From NCBI RefSeq assembly GCF_023228785.1, contig NZ_JALOAN010000038.1, forward strand, positions 1 through 21,633: 21,633 nucleotides of DNA, given 5' to 3'. The stretch is from Sulfurimonas sp. GTDB taxonomy: Bacteria; Campylobacterota; Campylobacteria; Campylobacterales; Sulfurimonadaceae. Made by a program: the position numbers and the translations under genes. Below are positions 15,327 to 21,633 of this stretch, piece by piece (positions within the stretch are counted from its first letter, which is position 1; every line of letters begins with the position of its first letter). The notes below the pieces were generated by a model. That model did not search any database. It was not told the origin of the DNA and saw only the letters and a program-made list of their open reading frames with translations.

Positions 15327-16730
15327 ATGAGGACTTCATGGGTAAAAAAACGCCAAAATGACTCTGTAAAAACTCAGATGTATTATGCAAAGAAGGGTAT
15401 AATTACTGAGGAGATGGAGTATGTTGCAAAAGTAGAAGACCTATCCCCTGAACTTGTAAGAAGTGAGATAGCAAGAGGGCGACTAATCATCCCTGCAAAT
15501 GTAAATCACACATCTTTAGAGCCAATGGCTATAGGAATAGCAGTAAAGTGTAAGATAAATGCAAATATCGGCTCATCTGCTATTGCATCTGATGTTGCAG
15601 GTGAAGTTGAAAAAATGCAAGTATCGCAACACTACAAAGCTGATACTGCTATGGATCTCTCAACTGGAGGAGATTTAGATGAGATAAGAAGAGCAGTCAT
15701 TGCATCTTCAAAGATACCAATAGGTACAGTTCCTATCTATCAAATACTTCACGATGTAGGAAATAAGATAGAAGATCTCAGCATCGAAGTTATGCTTGAA
15801 GTTTTAGAGCGCCAAGCAAAACAGGGTGTGAGCTACTTTACAGTACATGCTGGTTTTTTGCTAGAGACTATGCCAAAGATTGCAAAGCGAAAGATGGGAA
15901 TAGTAAGTCGTGGTGGCTCACTTATGGCTGCATGGATGATGCACTACCATAGAGAAAACCCTTTCTATACAGCTTTTGATGATATTTTAGATATCTGTGC
16001 AAAGTATGATGTAGCACTTAGTTTAGGAGACTCTCTTCGTCCTGGCTGTTTAGCAGATGCATCTGATGATGCACAACTAGGTGAGCTTAAAGTTTTAGGT
16101 GAACTCACACTCCGGGCGTGGGAGAAAAATGTTCAGATCATGATAGAGGGTCCTGGGCATGTTCCACTAAACCAAATTGAGAGAAACATGAAGCTTCAAC
16201 GTGAGCTTTGCCATGAAGCTCCATTTTATATACTTGGACCATTAGTTACAGACATTGCTGCTGGATATGATCATATATCTTCAGCTATTGGTGCTGCGGT
16301 TGGCGGTTGGCATGGTGCTAGTATGCTCTGTTATGTAACACCAAAAGAGCATTTAGGTCTTCCAAATGCAAATGATGTTCGTGAAGGCATCATAGCTTAC
16401 AAGATTGCAGCACATGCGGCAGATATCGCAAGAGGTCGCAAGGGAGCTAGAGATATAGATGATGAGATGAGTGACGCTAGATATGCTTTTGACTGGGAGA
16501 GACAGTTTGAGTTAGCACTTGACAGCGAGAGAGCTAGAGAGTACCACGATGAAACACTTCCGCAAGATGTTTTTAAAGAAGCAGAGTTTTGTTCGATGTG
16601 TGGACCAAAGTTTTGTTCTTACAAAATAACTCAAAATATTATGGATAATCCAGAAGCTATAGAGCAGATCTCAAGAGAAAACAAAGAAAGAGAAGCAAAA
16701 GAGAGAGAAGAAGCCGAGTCTTTGGCTTAA
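15327..16730 (+). CDS. thiC: Phosphomethylpyrimidine synthase
   Basis: Radical-SAM enzyme converting aminoimidazole ribotide to HMP phosphate, the pyrimidine half of thiamin. At 467 residues it is the short form lacking the long N-terminal domain of the E. coli type. Signature regions include PANVNHTSLEPMAIG, KINANIGSSA and MIEGPGHVPLNQIE, and the C-terminal CX2CX4C cluster motif at Cys422/425/430 (CSMCGPKFC). The ATG follows AAGGAG by five bases. No other thiamin gene is adjacent. A TPP riboswitch, frequent before thiC, is not visible in the 227 bases upstream. Confidence 0.97.
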   Translation: MRTSWVKKRQNDSVKTQMYYAKKGIITEEMEYVAKVEDLSPELVRSEIARGRLIIPANVNHTSLEPMAIGIAVKCKINANIGSSAIASDVAGEVEKMQVSQHYKADTAMDLSTGGDLDEIRRAVIASSKIPIGTVPIYQILHDVGNKIEDLSIEVMLEVLERQAKQGVSYFTVHAGFLLETMPKIAKRKMGIVSRGGSLMAAWMMHYHRENPFYTAFDDILDICAKYDVALSLGDSLRPGCLADASDDAQLGELKVLGELTLRAWEKNVQIMIEGPGHVPLNQIERNMKLQRELCHEAPFYILGPLVTDIAAGYDHISSAIGAAVGGWHGASMLCYVTPKEHLGLPNANDVREGIIAYKIAAHAADIARGRKGARDIDDEMSDARYAFDWERQFELALDSERAREYHDETLPQDVFKEAEFCSMCGPKFCSYKITQNIMDNPEAIEQISRENKEREAKEREEAESLA

Positions 16731-16750
16731 AAAAAAGAGTTAATTGATAT

Positions 16751-16771
16751 AGGACAATTTTTGTCTTATTT
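16751..16771 (+). terminator. Weak terminator-like hairpin after thiC
   Basis: GACAA (16753-16757) and TTGTC (16761-16765) form a short stem with a TTT loop, followed by TTATTT. It lies 22 bases after the thiC stop. The stem is only 5-7 pairs, so termination would be inefficient. Confidence 0.3.
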
Positions 16772-16774
16772 AGA

Positions 16775-16787
16775 TATGATATAGTTC
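16775..16787 (+). promoter_or_regulatory. Candidate mrp promoter
   Basis: TATGAT at 16775-16780 is a plausible -10 with a start near 16787, giving mrp a leader of about 105 bases that would contain the hairpin at 16827-16852. No -35 consensus is visible. Confidence 0.3.
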
Positions 16788-16826
16788 TTACATTGATGCT
16801 AAGTGTTAGTTGTATCAGGGCTTTTC

Positions 16827-16852
16827 GGAAGTGAGACTTCAGCCTCACTTCC
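16827..16852. repeat. Perfect 9-bp inverted repeat in the mrp leader
   Basis: GGAAGTGAG (16827-16835) and CTCACTTCC (16844-16852) are perfectly complementary around an eight-base loop. No T-run follows on the plus strand, so it is not a standard terminator. It may be a dispersed palindromic repeat or a leader structure affecting mrp. Confidence 0.5.
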
Positions 16853-16891
16853 TAATAGTGTAACAAATTAATAAAAAGGAAATATTTAAAA

Positions 16892-17998
16892 ATGACTAAT
16901 GAAATAGTAAATTCAGCACTATCAAAAGTTATGTATCCGGGTTTTACTAAGGATATAGTGACTTTTGGTTTTGTAAATAGTATAGAGATTAAGGGCAATG
17001 ATGTTAGTTTCAATGTAGAGATAACATCGAGTGCACCTGAAGTTGCAAAGCAGATAACTGACGATGCAACTAAAGAGCTAAAAGCTGTAGGCGTGGCAAA
17101 TGTTACATGTAACATCAAAGCTCCAAAAATGCCAGAAGCTCCAAAACCAAAGAGCAAAAACATAGCTCCACAAGTTAAAAACTTTTTGATGGTGAGTTCT
17201 GGAAAAGGTGGAGTTGGTAAGTCAACTACATCTGTAAATATTGCTATAGCACTTGCGGCTCAGGGCAAAAAAGTGGGGCTCTTAGATGCTGACATCTATG
17301 GTCCAAATATTCCTCGTATGATGGGTATATCAGATATCAAGCCAGAGATCAATGGAAACAAAGTTCTTCCTATAAAAGCTTATGGCATTGAAGTTATGTC
17401 TATGGGTTCACTTATGGAAGAGGGACAATCTCTTATGTGGCGTGGTGCTATGATTATGAAGGCAATCGAGCAGTTTTTAAGAGATATTCTTTGGTCAGAA
17501 CTAGACTGTTTAGTTATCGATATGCCACCAGGAACTGGTGATGCACAACTAACTCTTGCTCAAAGTGTACCAGTGACTGCAGGACTTGTTGTAACTACTC
17601 CTCAAGCTGTCTCTATTGATGATTCTCGTCGTTCATTAGATATGTTTAAAAAACTTGATATTCCAATAGCTGGAATAGTTGAGAATATGAGTGGATTTAT
17701 CGCGCCAGATACTGGTGTTGAGTATGATATCTTTGGTAAAGGAACATCACAGCCAATGGCAGATGAGTTCGATACTAAAATAATTGCTGAGATTCCAATC
17801 GAATCAAGTATCAGAACTGGTGGAGATGAAGGTAAACCTATTACTTTTGTAAATCCAACTAGTGAGAGTGCAAAGAGATATGCAACAGCTGCTGAATCTA
17901 TTTGGGCTACAATCGAAGCTGTAAATGCAGCTGGTGGTGCTTCAAATGAATCAGTACAACCTACAACCCCTCCAGGGGTTTCCGCTTGCTCAACTTGA
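16892..17998 (+). CDS. mrp: Mrp/ApbC-type P-loop ATPase for Fe-S cluster assembly
   Basis: Cytoplasmic ATPase of 368 residues thought to carry and deliver Fe-S clusters. Residues about 1-80 form a MIP18/DUF59 domain; the deviant Walker A GKGGVGKST (104-112), LDADIYGPNIPRMMG and DMPPGTGDAQLTLAQ are typical Mrp motifs. The usual cluster-binding CxxC after ENMS is missing: the sequence is ENMSGFIAPDTG with Ala271 and Thr274. Only Cys73, Cys206 and Cys366 remain. The C-terminal tail (about 345-368, Ala/Gly/Thr/Pro-rich) contains a 16-base hairpin in its DNA. AAAGGA lies upstream of the ATG. Downstream is a strong hairpin, so the gene is probably transcribed alone. Confidence 0.93.
   Translation: MTNEIVNSALSKVMYPGFTKDIVTFGFVNSIEIKGNDVSFNVEITSSAPEVAKQITDDATKELKAVGVANVTCNIKAPKMPEAPKPKSKNIAPQVKNFLMVSSGKGGVGKSTTSVNIAIALAAQGKKVGLLDADIYGPNIPRMMGISDIKPEINGNKVLPIKAYGIEVMSMGSLMEEGQSLMWRGAMIMKAIEQFLRDILWSELDCLVIDMPPGTGDAQLTLAQSVPVTAGLVVTTPQAVSIDDSRRSLDMFKKLDIPIAGIVENMSGFIAPDTGVEYDIFGKGTSQPMADEFDTKIIAEIPIESSIRTGGDEGKPITFVNPTSESAKRYATAAESIWATIEAVNAAGGASNESVQPTTPPGVSACST
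17965..17980. repeat. Inverted repeat inside the 3' end of mrp
   Basis: AACCCCT (17965-17971) and AGGGGTT (17974-17980) form a perfect 7-bp stem with a CC loop, GC-rich against its surroundings, within the codons of the variable C-terminal tail of mrp. Possibly the remnant of a small palindromic insertion. Confidence 0.4.
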
Positions 17999-18024
17999 GT
18001 TTAGCGCATCTTTTAAACACTTAA

Positions 18025-18050
18025 CTAACGGCGCACAAATGCGTCGTTAG
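18025..18050. terminator. Bidirectional hairpin between mrp and the BatB-BatC gene
   Basis: CTAACGGCGCA (18025-18035) pairs with TGCGTCGTTAG (18040-18050): eleven pairs with one G-U and a CAAA loop. It lies between the 3' ends of two convergent genes. The flanks are AT-rich but lack a long T-run. Best read as a shared terminator. Confidence 0.5.
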
Positions 18051-18102
18051 ATCTTACATAAAAATAGACTTCTTATTTGTTACCACTATATGATTTTTTA
18101 CT

Positions 18103-19977
18103 TTACCAAGGTTTTTCGTTTTTTTTATCATTTTCAATTCTTTCTTTGTTTAGTCTATAGAGATAAGTGTTTTGCCTAGAGTTTAACTTCTCAACCCATT
18201 TTATTTCTTCTAAATCACTCATCTTTTTAGATTTTAAATCTGACTTGGCATCACCGCCTTTGTTTTGAACTTCTTTTTTTTCTTTATTTTTTAACTCTTT
18301 TGCTTGTTCTTGATTTGCATCATTGTTATTGTCATTATCTGAGTTTTTGTCACTATTATCTTCATCATTTTTTGCATCATCAGAATCTTCCTTTTGTTTA
18401 TCATTGGGATTTATCTTCTCTTGTGATTTTTTATTTTTTGACTTATCTTTATTTTTAGAATTTTTGTTTTTGTTTTTATTGTTTTCATCATTCGCTTCAT
18501 CTGAATCGTCACCACTTTCATCGGTTTTTTGCTCTTTATATTCTATATCTTCATCTTGCTTTTGTTCATCTTCTTTATTTTCTTCTAAAACTTTTAAAAC
18601 AGCTTCTAAGTTTTCTCTTGTATGAAGATCTTCTTTGATCCTTAGTGATACTTCATAATGTTTTACTGCTCGCTCTAGAGTATTTATAGTACCTAAGCGC
18701 ACAAGAGCATTACCCATATTGGATAGCTTTTTAGCTTTTAACTCTTTATCCAGAACTCTTGCAAATGAGTAAGCACTTAAAGCTTTTAAATACTCTTTTT
18801 GTTTGTAGTAAGAATTTCCAGTATTATAATAAGCCTCTGCATTATCAGTCTTTTGTGCATATTTTTCATAAATTTTTGCAGAGGAATTGTAATCTTTTGC
18901 TTCGTAAAACCTCTTTGCCTTTGCCAACTCCTTAAAATCAAACATATCTCCAATAACAGGAGAAGTGTTTACTACTAATAAAAAGAATATAAAAATAGAT
19001 GCTGAGATATTGTGCTTAATGATTCTTTCAACAGAGTTAAAAGCAATGAGTAAGATAAGTATTGCTAGTATTATTGGGTAGTGGAATAGGGCTTCATACC
19101 TTTGTATCTCCTGACTTTTTAACTCTTTATGTTCAGAATTATTTATGATTTCATTAAACATGACATCAATATCCTGTGAAGATGTTGTATTTTGAATATA
19201 TACACCGCCGGTCTCTGTAGCAAGCTTAGAGATAGATTCATTTAGTGTTGATATTATGATCTCATTGTTATATTTTATAAGAGGGCCATCTTGCTTCTTT
19301 ATAGATGCACCAAGCTCAGTTCCCATGCCTAGAACAAAAACTACGATGCCTTTTTCTTTTGCAAAGTTTATCTCAGCCGAAAAATCTCTGTCATCTCCGC
19401 CATCACTTAAAATTAACAGATATTTTTTATCTGCAGTAGTCTTAATCTCTGCTACAGTACCTAGCATTGTGAGTATATCTGTACCTTTTTGAGTTATGCT
19501 TGATGTATCAAGTTTTGAGAGTAAAAAAGAGACAGTCTTTTTATCAAAACTAATTGGAGAAACAAGATAACTATTTTTTGCAAAAGCTAGCACTCCTACT
19601 CTATCTTTTGTAGTTTTTTGTATTAGCTCAAGAGCTTTTTTCTTAGCCAACTCAAGCCTATTTGGATATAGATCCTCGCACAACATAGAGTCTGAAATAT
19701 CTAAGGCTATTATGATATCGCCACCTATTGCCTTGACCTTTACAGATCCCTCTTTTAGTACTGGTTCTGTTGATGCTATTATAATAAGTAATCCTGCTAA
19801 AAATAAGAGAGAATTTCTTTTTCTTAGTGAGAGTGAATTAGAGTTTATTTTTAACTTATCCATTATCTCTTTTGAGAAGAAGTGTTCATGTGATTCTTTT
19901 TTTATCAATATATATGCGTAAACTATTATAAGTGGAGGAAGTAAAAGCAAGAAAAATTCAGGATGTAAAAAAGTCAT
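18103..19977 (-). CDS. Fused BatB-BatC-like protein: von Willebrand A domain plus TPR repeats
   Basis: Inner-membrane protein of 624 residues. Two N-terminal helices (about 6-24 and 55-70) precede a periplasmic-type VWA domain with complete MIDAS residues: Asp93/Ser95/Ser97 (LDISDSM), Thr166 (KGTD) and Asp192 (LSDGGDD). Two more helices (about 299-316 and 326-344) lead to TPR repeats (about 350-460; AEAYYNTGNSYYKQKEYLKAL). Then comes a long Lys/Glu/Asp/Asn low-complexity linker (about 466-588) and a short conserved-looking end (WVEKLN...KPW). In Bacteroidetes and others BatB and BatC are separate genes of the aerotolerance cluster; here they are one. The role is not proven; related clusters affect envelope stress and MoxR-dependent maturation. 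Five bases separate it from batA. Confidence 0.88.
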   Translation of the reverse strand: MTFLHPEFFLLLLPPLIIVYAYILIKKESHEHFFSKEIMDKLKINSNSLSLRKRNSLLFLAGLLIIIASTEPVLKEGSVKVKAIGGDIIIALDISDSMLCEDLYPNRLELAKKKALELIQKTTKDRVGVLAFAKNSYLVSPISFDKKTVSFLLSKLDTSSITQKGTDILTMLGTVAEIKTTADKKYLLILSDGGDDRDFSAEINFAKEKGIVVFVLGMGTELGASIKKQDGPLIKYNNEIIISTLNESISKLATETGGVYIQNTTSSQDIDVMFNEIINNSEHKELKSQEIQRYEALFHYPIILAILILLIAFNSVERIIKHNISASIFIFFLLVVNTSPVIGDMFDFKELAKAKRFYEAKDYNSSAKIYEKYAQKTDNAEAYYNTGNSYYKQKEYLKALSAYSFARVLDKELKAKKLSNMGNALVRLGTINTLERAVKHYEVSLRIKEDLHTRENLEAVLKVLEENKEDEQKQDEDIEYKEQKTDESGDDSDEANDENNKNKNKNSKNKDKSKNKKSQEKINPNDKQKEDSDDAKNDEDNSDKNSDNDNNNDANQEQAKELKNKEKKEVQNKGGDAKSDLKSKKMSDLEEIKWVEKLNSRQNTYLYRLNKERIENDKKNEKPW

Positions 19978-19982
19978 TAAAG

Positions 19983-20903
19983 TTACCCTCTTTTATTTCT
20001 AAAAAACATATAAAGGAGTAAAGATAAAAATGAGATAAGTAGAGGAATAATATAAAAATATCTTAAAAAACTAAATGTTTCATTATCTATCTCTGATTTT
20101 TCTAACTCATTTATCTTTTCATATATAGTGCTAAGTTCACTTGCATTTACTGCCCCAAAGGAGACTCCTCCTGTTTGTTTTGCAATGTAAGAGAGCATCT
20201 TTTGATTGTACTCATGAGGTCTTCCTATACCAATAGGATAAACTTTTACACCATATTTTTTAGCAAAATCAATGGCTATATCAATAGGAAACTCACTATC
20301 AGGAGTGTTATATCCATCAGTGAGTAAAATAGCAATTTTTGTTGTTGATTTGGCTGATTTGAGTAGGTTTACACCTTGAGCTAATGACTCAAAAAGGGCG
20401 GTAAATGGCCCAGCCATTCCGATATATAGATTTGATACTACATCTTTTAAGATCTTGGCATCATAAGTTAGAGGTGATGCTATAAAAGAGTATGTACCAA
20501 AAACAACAACGCCCATATTGTCGTTTTTTCTACTTATAATAAAGTCAGATACTATCTCTTTTACAGCGTCAAAACGAGTTAAATTTCTGTTATTTTCATC
20601 AAAACCTTTCTCTTTCATAGAGTCTGATGCATCAAGAATCAGAGCTATTTCATAACCTTTTTTTGGTTCTAGCTCATAAGGTTCATCTTTTACAGGAGAC
20701 ATAAGTGAAATTATAAGCATCACAAGGCTAAGCCACTTTAAAAAGAGTAGAAGCTTAGATCCACCGCTTGATAATTTCATAAACTTTGCGATATGGGGGA
20801 AATAAAAAGATGGTATTTTCATCTTACAAATAATTGCACAAAGAATAAAAAGTATAAGCACAAGCGCTACATATGGGTGTTGAAAATAAAGTCCATCAAA
20901 CAT
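19983..20903 (-). CDS. BatA-like von Willebrand A domain membrane protein
   Basis: Inner-membrane protein of 306 residues. N-terminal helices (about 12-27 and 50-68) are followed by a VWA domain with MIDAS LDASDSM and LLTDGYN, and a C-terminal helix (YIIPLLISFLSLLLYMFF). This is the BatA arrangement, upstream of BatB-BatC as usual. I choose ATG 20903, which has AGGGG eight bases before it; a GTG at 20912 would add three residues but has the ribosome site directly against it. No moxR or DUF58 gene lies immediately upstream, although these normally accompany bat genes; the neighbour is a divergent gene. Confidence 0.88.
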   Translation of the reverse strand: MFDGLYFQHPYVALVLILFILCAIICKMKIPSFYFPHIAKFMKLSSGGSKLLLFLKWLSLVMLIISLMSPVKDEPYELEPKKGYEIALILDASDSMKEKGFDENNRNLTRFDAVKEIVSDFIISRKNDNMGVVVFGTYSFIASPLTYDAKILKDVVSNLYIGMAGPFTALFESLAQGVNLLKSAKSTTKIAILLTDGYNTPDSEFPIDIAIDFAKKYGVKVYPIGIGRPHEYNQKMLSYIAKQTGGVSFGAVNASELSTIYEKINELEKSEIDNETFSFLRYFYIIPLLISFLSLLLYMFFRNKRG

Positions 20904-20944
20904 CTGCTTCACCCCTATGCTACGCTATTTATATATAAGTCTAT

Positions 20945-20975
20945 TATCTGATATAATACAAAAGTTCAACTTTTC
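20945..20975. promoter_or_regulatory. Divergent promoter region with a perfect palindrome
   Basis: On the plus strand TATAAT at 20952-20957 is a consensus -10 for the gene at 21004. On the minus strand TTGAAC (20969-20964) followed after 17 bases by TAATAG is a plausible promoter for batA. AAAAGTT (20960-20966) and AACTTTT (20968-20974) make a perfect 15-base palindrome that overlaps the batA -35 and the start of the other transcript, a good site for a shared operator. Confidence 0.35.
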
Positions 20976-21003
20976 ATAGCTTAAATATACAAAGACTTAT
21001 AAA

Positions 21004-21510
21004 ATGATAAATAAACCACTACAAATCATACTAATAACTACTGCTCTTTTTTCTTACGAAATAAATTTAGGTAGATCACCAAAAATTCAAAAAGAAGAAG
21101 TAAAACCAAAGGTAGCTATAGCTTTAATCAGAGATGATTCAAAAGAATTAGTGTTGGATAAGAGCACAGGCTTGATGTGGCAAGATAATCTTGATGCTAA
21201 AACTATAAGAAAAAATCGTAAAGATGCAAAACAATATTGTCGAAGTTTAGTTTTTGCAGGGTATGATGATTGGTACTTACCAAGAGTAAAAGAACTAAAA
21301 TCTATAGTAGATGAAAAAAGATTTGATCCAGCTATAAGAGTTGGATTTAAAAATGTTGCAAGTGATCACTATTGGACATCTTCACCAAATCTCTCAGATA
21401 CAATGAATGCCTTAAACATTGATTTTAAAAGTGGTAAAACCTACAATAACACTAGAATAGGCAAGTGTTATATTAGGTGTGTTAGAGGTAATTATAATCT
21501 CTTAATATAA
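21004..21510 (+). CDS. Exported DUF1566 (Lcl C-terminal-like) domain protein
   Basis: Protein of 168 residues with a hydrophobic N-terminus (PLQIILITTALFSYEI, about 5-20) that looks like a signal peptide, so it is probably periplasmic or cell-surface. The rest is one DUF1566 domain: LDKSTGLMWQDN, AKQYCRSLVFAGYDDWYLPR, ELKSI, YWTSSP and the closing RCVRG. The fold is related to C-type lectin / formylglycine-generating-enzyme-like domains; no enzymatic role is established. No good ribosome site is visible before the ATG. It is divergent from batA. Confidence 0.85.
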   Translation: MINKPLQIILITTALFSYEINLGRSPKIQKEEVKPKVAIALIRDDSKELVLDKSTGLMWQDNLDAKTIRKNRKDAKQYCRSLVFAGYDDWYLPRVKELKSIVDEKRFDPAIRVGFKNVASDHYWTSSPNLSDTMNALNIDFKSGKTYNNTRIGKCYIRCVRGNYNLLI

Positions 21511-21530
21511 GAGAGTTTACCTTAGATCTT

Positions 21531-21633
21531 GGCTGAGAGTGTAAAATAAACTGTGTAAACCCACCTTCTATCTCTAAATTACTTAGTGTATTTTGACACA
21601 ATTTCGCTGAAAAAGATACTAAGTTGAGGATAA
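21531..21633 (+). mobile_element. Probable left end of an IS256-type insertion sequence (cut by window edge)
   Basis: From about 21531/21535 to 21562 the sequence (GAGAGTGTAAAATAAACTG, then TGTAAACC) resembles terminal inverted repeats of IS256-family elements as I remember them. About 30 bases further on is TTGACA (21593-21598), then TACTAA (21617-21622) at 18-base spacing, and GAGGA at 21626-21630. This is the expected promoter and ribosome site for a transposase starting just past the window. The transposase itself is not visible, so the call rests on end resemblance and layout. Confidence 0.4.
21593..21630 (+). promoter_or_regulatory. Consensus-like promoter and ribosome site for a gene beyond the window
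   Basis: TTGACA at 21593-21598 is a perfect -35, rare in this window. TACTAA (21617-21622) or GATACT (21615-21620) could be the -10. GAGGA at 21626-21630 is an ideal ribosome site three bases from the window end, so a plus-strand gene should start within a few bases. Confidence 0.45.

Noticed and set aside
18323..18625. Plus-strand Ser/Phe-rich frame opposite the BatB-BatC linker
   Set aside because: It is the antisense of a Lys/Glu/Asp low-complexity region, which automatically yields a long Ser/Phe/Leu frame.
21482..21631. Minus-strand open frame of about 50 codons running off the window end
   Set aside because: It would overlap the DUF1566 gene and run through the promoter and insertion-sequence-like end; coding character is not convincing.

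Overview
The window looks like a chromosomal segment of a free-living Campylobacterota bacterium, most like Sulfurimonas or a close relative. The grounds are low GC with AAGGAG-type ribosome sites, a Wolinella-type di-heme fumarate reductase (frdCAB), a CZB-domain chemoreceptor, and the order mrp / ispDF / response regulator / Sat-like / pgpA, which I recall from Campylobacter jejuni (Cj1606-Cj1610). No rRNA, tRNA or CRISPR array was seen.

Layout. 1-270 is intergenic, with palindromic repeats and a likely terminator. 271-2193 (-) is a chemoreceptor. 2308-2724 (-) is a small membrane protein whose best start is a non-canonical ATC. 2857-8151 (+) is frdC-frdA-frdB-mscS, tightly packed; mscS also appears to start at ATC behind a perfect Shine-Dalgarno. 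8152-8314 is a run of three hairpins. 8315-11325 (+) is a four-gene unit: TorD-like chaperone, multi-cluster ferredoxin, a degenerate shikimate-dehydrogenase-fold protein and a helical protein of unknown role. 11409-15099 (-) is the ispDF - pseudo-NtrC regulator - divergent ATP-sulfurylase-like - pgpA operon, convergent with the previous unit. 15327-16730 (+) is thiC with no visible TPP riboswitch. 16892-17998 (+) is mrp, lacking the usual CxxC. 18103-20903 (-) is a BatA gene followed by a fused BatB-BatC gene. 21004-21510 (+) is a DUF1566 protein. The last ~100 bases look like the left end of an IS256-type insertion sequence.

How the genes fit together. FrdCAB couples the menaquinone pool to fumarate/succinate, for respiration or for the reductive TCA cycle. 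The TorD-like chaperone and ferredoxin point to maturation of, or electron supply to, a molybdenum/tungsten enzyme such as a formate dehydrogenase encoded elsewhere. IspDF and PgpA make isoprenoid precursors and phosphatidylglycerol, and the two proteins between them seem to have lost their ancestral catalytic or signalling residues. The most promising unexplained systems are this ispDF-pgpA operon with its two apparently degenerate members, and the TorD/ferredoxin/AroE-fold cluster. Two ATC start codons and the missing E-pathway glutamate in FrdC are also worth following.
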